A DNA stretch of 64,000 nt from the NCBI GenBank assembly GCA_015055815.1, contig SVHM01000001.1:357774-421773 (forward strand), in the 5' to 3' direction. The position numbers and the translations under genes were made by a program. Below, piece by piece: positions 37,201 through 43,582 of the stretch; the stretch's first letter is position 1; every line of letters begins with the position of its first letter. This DNA is from Clostridiales bacterium. Lineage in GTDB: Bacteria > Bacillota > Clostridia > Christensenellales > UBA1242. The notes below the pieces were generated by a model. That model was not told the origin of the DNA, did not search any database, and saw only the letters and a program-made list of their open reading frames with translations.

Positions 37201-37381
37201 ATGCATGGTGAAGTCCCATTGTCATACCATTAGCAGTAATTGGGCCATCCATTGTAGCAAAATATTTGCCAGTTTTCTTATTTTCTTCTTTTAATTTTTC
37301 GAAAACTTTATTGTCTTCCCAAAATTTCATCATATCCAATTCATTTTGGACTAAATTAGGTTTAATACTTTCTTTTTTCAT
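34232..37381 (-). CDS. ileS: Isoleucyl-tRNA synthetase with non-canonical HIGH motif
   Basis: Class I synthetase charging tRNA-Ile, 1049 residues, cytoplasmic. The opening DGPITANGMTMGLHHAFGR (about 45-63) corresponds to the HIGH region but reads GLHH instead of HIGH. The second motif is KLSKS (about 595). An insert editing domain carries WTTTPWTLSSNVAVAV. Three Cys pairs (CTRCG about 183, CPDCG about 467, CPKCG about 513) suggest bound zinc. The C-terminal anticodon-binding region has IRVNRRRFWKNE. Length and motifs point to the long, IleS2-like group rather than the usual bacterial type. A T-box-like leader controls it. Confidence 0.95.
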   Translation of the reverse strand: MKKESIKPNLVQNELDMMKFWEDNKVFEKLKEENKKTGKYFATMDGPITANGMTMGLHHAFGRSLKDAMIKYRAITGHDMHYQNGFDAQGLWVEVNAEKDLGLNSKKDIEKFGIDKFTEYCMEKVRKCSSKMTEQSIRLGQWMNWDDSYYTNSDENITTIWHFLKTCHEKGWLIEKYRPMPWCTRCGTSLSEHEMADGDAYRNDTCKAVFIKLPVKGEDFRILVWTTTPWTLSSNVAVAVNPELEYSICKVKSDDKLICVCSTATKVLKDDIVSVERTVMGSELVGLEYETCFEELPLQNFTHKIVAWDQVDATEGAGSVHIAPGCGAEDFELGQSLGLPNVCPIDDGGIFYDNFGFLSGLDANKDEIRDLIFDELKKRNKLYYFHDYTHRYPHCWRCKSPILFRLIKEWAISMDEIRPMLIEEAKKVEWQPAFYEKRMIDWLTNMGDWSISRKRYYGLPLPIYVCPDCGEKVVLGSKEELKEMAVQPELVDKLPHLHRPYIDEVKIKCPKCGSHIERIKDVGDCWLDAGIAPFSTNKYFSDRKFWEENYPAECVIEMKEQIRLWFYSMLVMGVALTGKSPYKKVSTYGSLLAQDGKKLSKSSPNNIPLNEAFDNIGADIIRYTFCSTNPQSDVIFSYDSTDEVRRRLLSLWNVFVFFNTYAIIDNPKLDGYLPKEEDLTITDKWLIARTNEFATKSQEYYEQVKTCEVVSEFERYIDDLSNWYIRVNRRRFWKNEEDGDKLNAYFCLEYAIKNTAMVMAPIMPFMMEYIWQNQVREVEPNETLSVMLSKFKIATYKITDTSLLEQTDIVRSIIASALKLRNENNLKVKQPLKKAFVINEDKNTLNAIENYKSLIEDELNIKEIELSTDVETFNDHYLTLNFRNAGRVLKGDVQKMKEALDKTSDEVMQSYVESFDNGKVKVEGFEEFDSELFVKNSKPKKEFILESENGMTVVLDTTLTQELVNEGILREIIRNAQVLRKEANFEIDDRIEINITSDDENITNILTSNSEKIKTEVLAVSFNEKSFTPDISKDIEVDDKIVKYELKKN

Positions 37382-37650
37382 TTCAATCTCCTTAAACTAA
37401 TTATAAAAAAAGTTGCAAGATTGGCAATGCACAAAAAACAATCTTACAACAATAAATTTCAGATTAAGTTTTATTCATATGCCAACACATATTATCTCTA
37501 TAACGGGAGAGCCCGAATGAACTTACTAAAATTTCTGCTCATCAACTAAAAGGTGATACCCTAACTAAATAATCATTATGAACTTTCACCAACCGTTCAC
37601 TCTCTACAAACTTTCATTAGTAGGACTTGTCCTTTATCATAGTTTTTAAC
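37382..37650 (-). promoter_or_regulatory. T-box-like tRNA-Ile leader with terminator
   Basis: On the minus strand, a 270-base leader lies between promoter and ileS. Features seen: stem I sequences with GAGTGAACGGTTGGTGAAAG, a specifier-type AUC triplet (37555-37557, inside GGGTATCACC), a small CGGG-CTCT-CCCG hairpin (37504-37515), and an intrinsic terminator (37412-37450, GTTG.AAGATTG / CAATCTTGCAAC then seven Ts). An alternative pairing of TTGGCA (37480-37485) with TGCCAA (37421-37426) would disrupt the terminator. The classic T-box consensus (AGGGTGGNACCGCG) is not evident. Confidence 0.75.
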
Positions 37651-37656
37651 ATTAAT

Positions 37657-37685
37657 ATAATAGCACTACAAAGCGCTATTGTCAA
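37657..37685 (-). promoter_or_regulatory. Promoter of ileS
   Basis: Minus strand TTGACA (37680-37685), 17 bp, TATTAT (37657-37662). It lies at the 5' end of the T-box-like leader and just beyond the stop of the HEPN-CBS gene. Confidence 0.8.
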
Positions 37686-37700
37686 GTTTAAATGTTTATT

Positions 37701-38426
37701 TTAATAATTATCGAGTATTTTATTTACATCCATAATATCGGCGATAGCAACTACCCCAATTGGAAGTTCAAGCAAACTTCCCGTTTCAGTAATAACTATT
37801 AATGCCAATTTTCTATTCTCGCTAAACATATTAAGAATTTTATCAAGTGTTACATCTTTATTCGCAATAGTATAATAAGTATCATCACCGAAATTACTTA
37901 TTGCATCTTCAATTTTCGTGTTTTCCAAATACTCATCCAAGTCTTTCTTTTCATATATTTTCTTACCAATTTCTTTAATAAGTTTTCTTGAATTTGCAAC
38001 ACCAATAAGCATACCATCTTTATATACTGGCCAGTTACTAACACCCGTTTTGTATATACTCTCAACAACGTCTTTTACAGGTGTATCATATGCGACAGTT
38101 TTTATATCTCTATTAAGAACAGTATCTATAGCAAGTGGTGGAGTACAAATTGCTTTAGCAAGTCTTTCATATTCTTCAACCACATTGGTATGTGGCTCAG
38201 CAATAACACTATCTTCATTAAATGAATGAACAATAGCATTTCTAAGCCTACCATAATCTATAAGTTTATCTTCATTTCTCTTCACTAATGCGTTAAATCT
38301 AGATGCTTTTCTAATAGCTTCTGTATAACTAATACTTTTAGTCAAATCACACTGATTTCTAAGACTTTGGTCTATTTGATTATATGCAGATATAAACCTT
38401 CTTGCGTTTTCTGAAAATCCTTCCAT
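37701..38426 (-). CDS. Protein with HEPN-like N-terminus and paired CBS domains
   Basis: Soluble protein of 241 residues. The N-terminal about 90 residues are all-helical and contain RLRNAIVHS (60-68), the R-x4-H pattern of HEPN-type domains. The rest (about 95-240) forms two CBS modules (VLNRDIKTVAYDTPVKDVVE, WPVYKDGMLIGVANSRKL, then TYYTIANKDVTLDKILNMF, LALIVITETGSLLEL), which usually sense adenine nucleotides. The combination suggests a nucleotide-regulated helical effector. Whether it is an RNase is not known, as many HEPN-like proteins are not catalytic. It is a single gene upstream of ileS. Confidence 0.75.
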   Translation of the reverse strand: MEGFSENARRFISAYNQIDQSLRNQCDLTKSISYTEAIRKASRFNALVKRNEDKLIDYGRLRNAIVHSFNEDSVIAEPHTNVVEEYERLAKAICTPPLAIDTVLNRDIKTVAYDTPVKDVVESIYKTGVSNWPVYKDGMLIGVANSRKLIKEIGKKIYEKKDLDEYLENTKIEDAISNFGDDTYYTIANKDVTLDKILNMFSENRKLALIVITETGSLLELPIGVVAIADIMDVNKILDNY

Positions 38427-38513
38427 AAATATCCTTTTTGAATGTAATATCTAAATTATAATTAAATTTTAACATAATAAAACAAAATCAACAAACTAAA
38501 ATTGTTAATATTC

Positions 38514-38542
38514 TTGCTTTTTTAATAATTATGATATATAAT
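38514..38542 (+). promoter_or_regulatory. Promoter of the SRP RNA
   Basis: TTGCTT (38514-38519), 17 bp, TATAAT (38537-38542), ending 8 bases before the mature 5' end of the SRP RNA. Confidence 0.75.
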
Positions 38543-38549
38543 ACTTATA

Positions 38550-38815
38550 CTGTGCTAAGCGGGGAGTTAGTGGTGCCCTATTTCCGAAACCCACTATATG
38601 CGGAGCCGAACACTATCCTAGGTGTCACTGCATTTATTTAACTTGTATAGTATTGAAATGATGATATCAAGGTCTTATGCAATATCTTGCTATGAACCAT
38701 GTCAGGTCGGGAACGAAGCAGCATTAAGTAGATTAAGGTATGTGCCATAAGGAAGCTTTGAAGGAGTGGATTATTATATAATTATCTATTTGCACCATCA
38801 AAGATAGTTGCACAG
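38550..38815 (+). ncRNA. ffs: Signal recognition particle RNA, long Bacillus/Clostridium type
   Basis: About 266 nt. The closing helix is CTGTGC (38550-38555) with GCACAG (38810-38815). The 5' Alu-like part includes GCTAAGCGGGGAGTTAG and GGTGCCC. The SRP54-binding hairpin has the conserved CCATGTCAGGTCGGGAACGA followed by AGCAGC (about 38697-38722). A T-run after the closing helix ends transcription. The RNA scaffolds Ffh for targeting of membrane and secreted proteins. Confidence 0.93.
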
Positions 38816-38836
38816 TTTTTTATTTTAAAAACAAAA

Positions 38837-38863
38837 AATCTTAAATGATATCATTTAAGATTT
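38837..38863. terminator. Palindromic terminator between SRP RNA and the DegV gene
   Basis: AAATCTTAAATGA / TCATTTAAGATTT with a two-base centre and A/T tracts on both sides. It serves mainly the minus-strand DegV gene. Confidence 0.75.
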
Positions 38864-38869
38864 ATTTTT

Positions 38870-39736
38870 TTAATACACCCTAGCACAAGCAATTGCTAAT
38901 GATCCTGGCCCTATATGACAAGCAACACTCATTGAAAGTTCGTCAATATATTCAATAAACACACCACTTAGTTCTTTTTCAATCTGCAATCTAAAAGCTT
39001 CTGCACTATCCACATCATTAGAATGCGCAATAAATACTTTTAATTTTTTATCATTAACAATTCCCTTAAATCTCATTTCTATGTCATTTTTTAAAGCTGT
39101 CATCATTACTTTATTGGCTTGTTTTACTGACATAACTTTTTGATAAGGTTCTAATTTACCGCCTTGAATTTGAAGAACGGGTTTTATATTTAAAAGCGAC
39201 CCAATTGCAGCAGCTGCAGGAGTTATTCTTCCACCTTTCTTTAAATATTTAAGCGTTGGTACCATTATATAAATTGAACTATCCAATTTGCTTTCTAACA
39301 AAAAGTCAACAATTTCTCCTGCCGACTTACCATCTTTAATCATATTTTCAGCATCAAGAACAGATTGTTTTAAAGTAACAGAAATTCGTTGATTATCAAC
39401 AACAATTACCCTGCCCTTGTAATCTTTCGCAAGCATTTTAGCAGTATCACAACTAGAACTAAGTCCGCTAGACATTGGGATATGAATAATTGTTTCATAG
39501 TCTTTCAATACTTCATCCCACAAAGTAGTAACGCTTAAAATTGATGGTTGAGACGTACTAACATTTGCTCCACTTTCTAGCATTCCATAAAAATCTTCAC
39601 TTCTAAAACCAACATTTTCAAAATATTCTTTGCCATCTATTAAAAAAGGCATAGGTAATATAAAAATATCTCTATCTTCAACTTCTGAAGGTAGAATACC
39701 CGCATTACTATCTGTTACAATTGCAATCTTTTTCAT
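38870..39736 (-). CDS. DegV family fatty-acid-binding protein
   Basis: Soluble two-domain protein of 288 residues. The N-terminus IAIVTDSNAGILPSEV, the TSQPSILSV loop (about 61-69), HIPMSSGLSSSCDTAKM, and the C-terminal HSNDVDSAEAF and GPGSLAIACARVY are hallmarks of the DegV/EDD fold. Characterised members (FakB) present fatty acids to a FakA kinase. No fakA is in the window, so the partner is unknown. It is a single gene with terminator at 38837-38863. Confidence 0.93.
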   Translation of the reverse strand: MKKIAIVTDSNAGILPSEVEDRDIFILPMPFLIDGKEYFENVGFRSEDFYGMLESGANVSTSQPSILSVTTLWDEVLKDYETIIHIPMSSGLSSSCDTAKMLAKDYKGRVIVVDNQRISVTLKQSVLDAENMIKDGKSAGEIVDFLLESKLDSSIYIMVPTLKYLKKGGRITPAAAAIGSLLNIKPVLQIQGGKLEPYQKVMSVKQANKVMMTALKNDIEMRFKGIVNDKKLKVFIAHSNDVDSAEAFRLQIEKELSGVFIEYIDELSMSVACHIGPGSLAIACARVY

Positions 39737-39844
39737 TCAAACTCCAAATATAAATAATATAATTCTGATAAATTATATCAATGTTTATGATTTTATGTCA
39801 AACAATATATCAGATGAAATAAAAATAGAAGCAAAATTTTGCTT

Positions 39845-41908
39845 CTATTTGTTATGTTTATTGTAATATTCAATTGCTTTTTCACAAACTTTGATATCTT
39901 CATTAATTCTATCAATTTGTTTTGTGATAAGTCTATTGTTTTTCTCTAGAACTGGATATCTATCTTTGTTCTTTCTAATAACTTCTTCACAATGTGAAAC
40001 GCTATCTTTAAGTTCTGCAAGTGCAGATAAGTTTTCATCAAGTTTTGCCTTTTTATTAGGGTCTACCTTAGTAGAATTAACACCATACAAAGCCACTTTT
40101 TGTTTTGCTACTTGCATTTCTTTCTTTCTTAGTTTTTCACTATCTCTAGCATAAGCTTTATGAATTCTTGTAAGTGGAATATACTCAGATTTATTTGTTC
40201 TAAGTTCTTTTTCTGCTTCTTTAAGTTCTTCATCCAACTCTGTTAATTTTGCTTCATAATATTCTTTATCAAATAAAGGTTTTGCAGATGCTTTAACAGG
40301 AGCAAGTGGAGTTTTTTCAACAGTTTTTATTTCAATATCAGTATGTGGGATAGTTTCAACAGTTGTAACTGTTTCTTCTACAATCTTTTCTTCTGGTTGT
40401 GGTTGTTCTCTTGTAATCTTTACAACCTTGCTATCTAATTTATATTTACCCGCCCTACTGCTTGCTTCACTTAACTTTTTAGAAATTTCATTCTTAATTC
40501 TAATATTTTCTTGTTGCTTAAGAAGTCTTTCTCTATTCGCTCTTTGCATTTCAAGAATTCTTTCTTGTTCTTTTCTTCTTTCTTCTTGTTCTTTTTCAAG
40601 AAGTTTCTTTCTTTCTTCAGCAAGTCTTTCTAACTCTTTAAGTTTTTGTGCTTGTAATTTTTCTGTATCTTTAATTATTCTAGAAAGCCTATTATTCATT
40701 CTTATTAAATTTTTCTGTTTTAACTTGTTAATTTCTTCTTCATCACGAATAATAGTTTCTTTAATAATTGGTGCTTGAAGTTCAACGGTTTCTTCTTTTT
40801 GCATTTCTTCAAGCTCTTTTTGTTTTTCTTCTATTTCTTTTTGCTTTTCTTCAAGTTCTTTTTGTTCGGCTTCTAATTTTTCTTGCTTAGCTTCAAGTTT
40901 CTCTTGCTCTTTTTGTTTTTGTTGTTCTTCTGCAAGTTTTCTTTGTGCTTCAACCTTTTCTTGCTCTTCAAGTAATTTTTTCTGTTCAGCTTCAAGTTTC
41001 TCTTGTTCTTCAAGTAATTTTTGCTCTTGAGCAAGTCTTAATTCTTCTAATCTTTTATGCTCTTCTTGAAGCTTTTGCTCATCTAGAAGTCTTTGCTCTT
41101 CAATTCTCTTTTGATCTTCTTCTAGTTGTCTTTGCATTTCTTCAAGTTTCTCTTGTTCTTTCAATGCTTCTTGTCTAATCTTCTCTAACTCTTCAGCTTT
41201 AGCTTTATCTAGGTTAGACTTCATTTCAGCAAGTTCTTCTTCTTTTTGTCTTGCGAAATCTTCTTTTAATAGTTTAAATTCTTCAATTTCTTGTTTTTGT
41301 TGTTCTTTAAGAGCTTTTAATTCGTCTAGTTCTTTTCTTGTTTCTTCATCAATAATAGATTTTGCAGGTTTAACTTCCTTAATCTCTTCTATATCTTCTT
41401 TTGGCTCTTCTTTCTTAACTGATTTAACTTTCTTAGCTTCCCTTACAGCCTCATCAAGTAAATCATTAAAATCATCATCATTTTCATCATCCCAGAAAAC
41501 GTCATTATTTTTCTTAGGTGCAGACTCTACTCTTTTAGGTTGTGGAGCTGGTGCAGAAAAACCCTTTTTAGCATTAAGTGCTTTTTGTTCTTCTATTGCT
41601 TTATCGTAATCAATCTTTTGAACTTTATGTCCATCAACCATTTCTTCTTTTTTATTTTCGACAGTGTTTGATGAAGAATAAGTTCCGCTAGGGTTTGCCT
41701 GACTTGAATAAACTACAATATCGTCTTTTTTAACTTCAGTCTTTGTGGTCTCTTCTACCACTTCAGTATGTTTCTTTCTTTTGAAAATAATACCGCCATG
41801 GTCATCAAACATACAAAGAATTAAGTCTGCAACAACAACTACCAAAAATGCCCCAAACACGATAATTGCTAATACAGATAAAATATTCAAAACAATTTCT
41901 AAAAACAT
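39845..41908 (-). CDS. Large coiled-coil membrane-anchored protein
   Basis: Protein of 687 residues with no recognised family. One membrane segment at the N-terminus (about 5-32, LSVLAIIVFGAFLVVVVADL) is followed by a disordered charged region to about 190. Long Glu/Lys/Gln/Leu heptads then run to about 480 (repeating units such as EEQEKLEAEQKKLLEEQEK). After a linker with VETIPHTDIEIKTVEKTPLAP comes a second helical domain (about 560-687, AKLTELDEELKEAEKELRTN). A cytoplasmic scaffold tethered to the membrane is the simplest reading. It is a single gene with two hairpins in its leader. The repetitive coding sequence generates many false frames on the other strand. Confidence 0.75.
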   Translation of the reverse strand: MFLEIVLNILSVLAIIVFGAFLVVVVADLILCMFDDHGGIIFKRKKHTEVVEETTKTEVKKDDIVVYSSQANPSGTYSSSNTVENKKEEMVDGHKVQKIDYDKAIEEQKALNAKKGFSAPAPQPKRVESAPKKNNDVFWDDENDDDFNDLLDEAVREAKKVKSVKKEEPKEDIEEIKEVKPAKSIIDEETRKELDELKALKEQQKQEIEEFKLLKEDFARQKEEELAEMKSNLDKAKAEELEKIRQEALKEQEKLEEMQRQLEEDQKRIEEQRLLDEQKLQEEHKRLEELRLAQEQKLLEEQEKLEAEQKKLLEEQEKVEAQRKLAEEQQKQKEQEKLEAKQEKLEAEQKELEEKQKEIEEKQKELEEMQKEETVELQAPIIKETIIRDEEEINKLKQKNLIRMNNRLSRIIKDTEKLQAQKLKELERLAEERKKLLEKEQEERRKEQERILEMQRANRERLLKQQENIRIKNEISKKLSEASSRAGKYKLDSKVVKITREQPQPEEKIVEETVTTVETIPHTDIEIKTVEKTPLAPVKASAKPLFDKEYYEAKLTELDEELKEAEKELRTNKSEYIPLTRIHKAYARDSEKLRKKEMQVAKQKVALYGVNSTKVDPNKKAKLDENLSALAELKDSVSHCEEVIRKNKDRYPVLEKNNRLITKQIDRINEDIKVCEKAIEYYNKHNK

Positions 41909-42253
41909 AATCGACTCCTTGTTCTTGCCTTACCACCATAAGGCTTTTATTTTTTTAAAAATAATTAAATATTTGTTAAAGTCCTTAGATTAAAGGACAC
42001 CTTGCACAAATATTATACACTATATAAATTCAAATTTAAAGATGTTTTTTAAAAATTTTTCAAAAAAATTTAATTTTTTATATCCCTACCTTATTATTTT
42101 ACTATATTTTAGCACTTTTTTCAATATTATTTTAATGTTTTTACCATTAATTTTCATTAAAACATTAAAAATTACAGTATAAATATTAATATTAATATTG
42201 TTAATGGCAAATTTTTGTGATATAATATATAATCAAAAGTATTTGGGGGTAAT
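41909..42253. other. Intergenic region between the coiled-coil gene and smpB
   Basis: No gene. On the side of the coiled-coil gene it holds two similar hairpins, GCCTTA-CCACCA-TAAGGC (41927-41944) and GTCCTT-AGATTA-AAGGAC (41981-41998), which would lie in that gene's 5' leader. A TATAAT on the minus strand (near 42012) could be its -10. The rest is extremely AT-rich. The smpB promoter is at 42198-42226. Confidence 0.5.
42198..42226 (+). promoter_or_regulatory. Promoter of smpB (and probably ssrA)
   Basis: TTGTTA (42198-42203), 17 bp, TATAAT (42221-42226), about 25 bases before the smpB start, which has GGGGGT as ribosome binding site. Confidence 0.7.
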
Positions 42254-42703
42254 ATGAAAATAATCGCAACAAACAGAAAAGCAAACTTTGAATATTTCAT
42301 AATCTCTACTTTTGAAGCAGGAATAGTTTTGGTTGGAAGCGAAGTAAAATCTATACGACTAGGTCATGTTAATTTAAAAGATAGCTTCATTACAATAAGC
42401 AAAGATAATGAAGTTTTTATCAAAAACATGCATATAACAGAATATAAAGATGCACATTTTGACAAAGTCGATGAAAAACGAAGCAGAAAGTTACTTCTTA
42501 ACAAACAAGAAATCAAAAAACTTCAACAAAGAACTATTGAAAAAGGTTTCACTTGTATTCCACTTAAAGTTTACTTAAAAGATAACTTGGTAAAACTAGA
42601 AATTGCTCTTGCTAAAGGTAAGCATTTATTTGATAAAAAAGAGACCATTAAAAATAAAGACATTGAAAGAGAAACTCAAAGACAAATAAAGAATTACAAA
42701 TAA
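42254..42703 (+). CDS. smpB: SsrA-binding protein SmpB
   Basis: Binds tmRNA and brings it to stalled ribosomes. The 149 residues contain NRKANFEYFI at the start, GIVLVGSEVKSIR (about 25-37), NMHITEYK and a basic C-terminal tail (KDIERETQRQIKNYK) that mimics the anticodon arm. It is directly followed by ssrA, 3 bases after the stop, so both may come from one transcript. Identification is firm. Confidence 0.97.
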   Translation: MKIIATNRKANFEYFIISTFEAGIVLVGSEVKSIRLGHVNLKDSFITISKDNEVFIKNMHITEYKDAHFDKVDEKRSRKLLLNKQEIKKLQQRTIEKGFTCIPLKVYLKDNLVKLEIALAKGKHLFDKKETIKNKDIERETQRQIKNYK

Positions 42704-42706
42704 TAT

Positions 42707-43065
42707 GGGGATGTTTTGGTTTCGACATTTAACTGACATGTATACCCAAGCATAACGAGTGAGTGCCGTTAAACACTCAAATTAAATTTAATTGCAGACA
42801 ATAGATCTGAACTTGCTCTAGCTGCGTAAATTAACGCCGAGCATGTCTTAGTTAATTTTGCTATTGGTTAATATAAGGCATCAAATTAAATAGCAGAAAA
42901 ATATTGTGTGCGCACAAAGGCAAAATATTTTTCTAATTACTTTGTGTAATCGAGTAAAAATTTTGTCACTTTTAATATACTTGATTTAATTTAAAAATGA
43001 CTAATTATGTAGAAAGGTATATGTGGGTTGAGTGGACATGGGTTCAACTCCCATCATCTCCACCA
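42707..43065 (+). ncRNA. ssrA: Transfer-messenger RNA (tmRNA)
   Basis: About 359 nt. The acceptor stem pairs 5' GGGGATG with 3' CATCTCC, ending in encoded CCA (43063-43065). The T-arm is in ATGGGTTCAACTCCCAT. The tag reading frame starts at GCA 42794 and stops at TAA 42827-42829, giving ADNRSELALAA. The terminal LALAA is the usual degron for ClpXP, whose genes are at 21.5-23.4 kb. The tmRNA rescues stalled ribosomes together with SmpB. Confidence 0.96.
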
Positions 43066-43075
43066 AATAAAAATT

Positions 43076-43101
43076 AGCACAGCATTTCGCTGTGCTTTTT
43101 T
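43076..43101 (+). terminator. tmRNA terminator (first copy)
   Basis: AGCACAGC-ATTTC-GCTGTGCT followed by a T-run, 11 bases after the tmRNA CCA. A diverged copy occurs at 43253-43280. Confidence 0.85.
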
Positions 43102-43366
43102 ATGACTGGCGGAGTTTATGTGCCCTGCACATTGTGAGCCATGCTCACGAACCCATTATGGGTACTCGGGACCCTGTCAACTTACGTTGCCACCCGAGAA
43201 TTAACGGACTACGTCCTTAATACACCTCCCTATTATATTCACCACAAAAATTAGCACATCATATAGCTGTGCTTTTTTAGGTGTCATGATGGCGTGTGCT
43301 TTCACACACTTGCGATTTTATCGCACGAGCCAATCGTACCGCTCGCCATCAGTGTGCAAACACACA
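43102..43366. other. Hairpin-rich, gene-free segment downstream of ssrA
   Basis: Compact perfect or nearly perfect hairpins follow each other. They are ATGTGC-CCT-GCACAT (43118-43132), GTGAGC-CAT-GCTCAC (43134-43148), ACCCA-TTA-TGGGT (43151-43163), CTCGGG...CCCGAG (43165-43198, with inner CAAC/GTTG), and ATTAACGGAC-TAC-GTCCTTAAT (43200-43221). After the second terminator copy comes a branched hairpin closed by GATGGCG/CGCCATC (43288-43350) and then TGTG-CAAA-CACA. The segment is GC-richer than its surroundings and has no convincing ORF. It could be a structured RNA or the scar of an integrated element. Confidence 0.55.
43222..43280 (+). repeat. Diverged duplicate of tmRNA 3' end plus terminator
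   Basis: CTCCCTATTATATTCACCA, followed by AAAAATTAGCACA and GCTGTGCTTTTTTA (hairpin arms 43253-43258 and 43268-43273), aligns with 43048-43102. That region runs from the last 17 or so bases of the tmRNA through its terminator. The offset is about 177 bp. A duplicated tmRNA 3' end is the usual mark of site-specific integration. Confidence 0.6.
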
Positions 43367-43378
43367 ATATTAAGGGTA

Positions 43379-43407
43379 TTGCATTACACAACTTCTTGTG
43401 TTATAAT
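43379..43407 (+). promoter_or_regulatory. Promoter of the 47-residue ORF
   Basis: TTGCAT (43379-43384), 17 bp, TATAAT (43402-43407), about 32 bases before the ATG. Confidence 0.7.
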
Positions 43408-43438
43408 AAAAATATAAAGAACATAAGGAGAATTTATT

Positions 43439-43582
43439 ATGAATAAAGAACAAGAAACAATTCAATTAGCTATTCAATTATTAAACTCAACTCACGCAAA
43501 ATTAATGAGTGTTTATAGATCTGGAGCAGTTTCAGGAAGTTACAAACAATTAGCAGATTTTGCTGAATCAATAAACACTTAA
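43439..43582 (+). CDS. Small protein of 47 residues, unknown
   Basis: The translation starts MNKEQETIQLAIQLLNSTH and ends YKQLADFAESINT. AAGGAG is located 9 bases before the ATG, a canonical promoter is at 43379-43407, and a strong terminator follows at 43738-43766. The full expression apparatus argues for a real gene despite its size. It is amphipathic and mostly helical by composition, without membrane segment. No family is recognised. It sits in the segment after the duplicated tmRNA end, so it may be the last surviving gene of an integrated element. Confidence 0.6.
   Translation: MNKEQETIQLAIQLLNSTHAKLMSVYRSGAVSGSYKQLADFAESINT

Noticed and set aside
40945..41178. Plus-strand Leu/Phe-rich frame within the coiled-coil gene
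   Set aside because: It is the antisense shadow of Glu/Lys/Gln repeats. Heptad repeats create long open frames on the opposite strand.
40200..41300. DNA tandem repeat in the coiled-coil gene
   Set aside because: The repetitiveness reflects heptad-like codon patterns (CTT, TTC, TTG combinations) and no exact repeat unit persists.
43102..43240. tRNA gene downstream of ssrA
   Set aside because: Consecutive simple hairpins do not form a cloverleaf, and no T-loop GTTCRA-type sequence or CCA-bearing acceptor stem fits.
43076..43280. CRISPR array
   Set aside because: There are only two diverged copies of a terminator-like sequence and no regular repeat-spacer unit.
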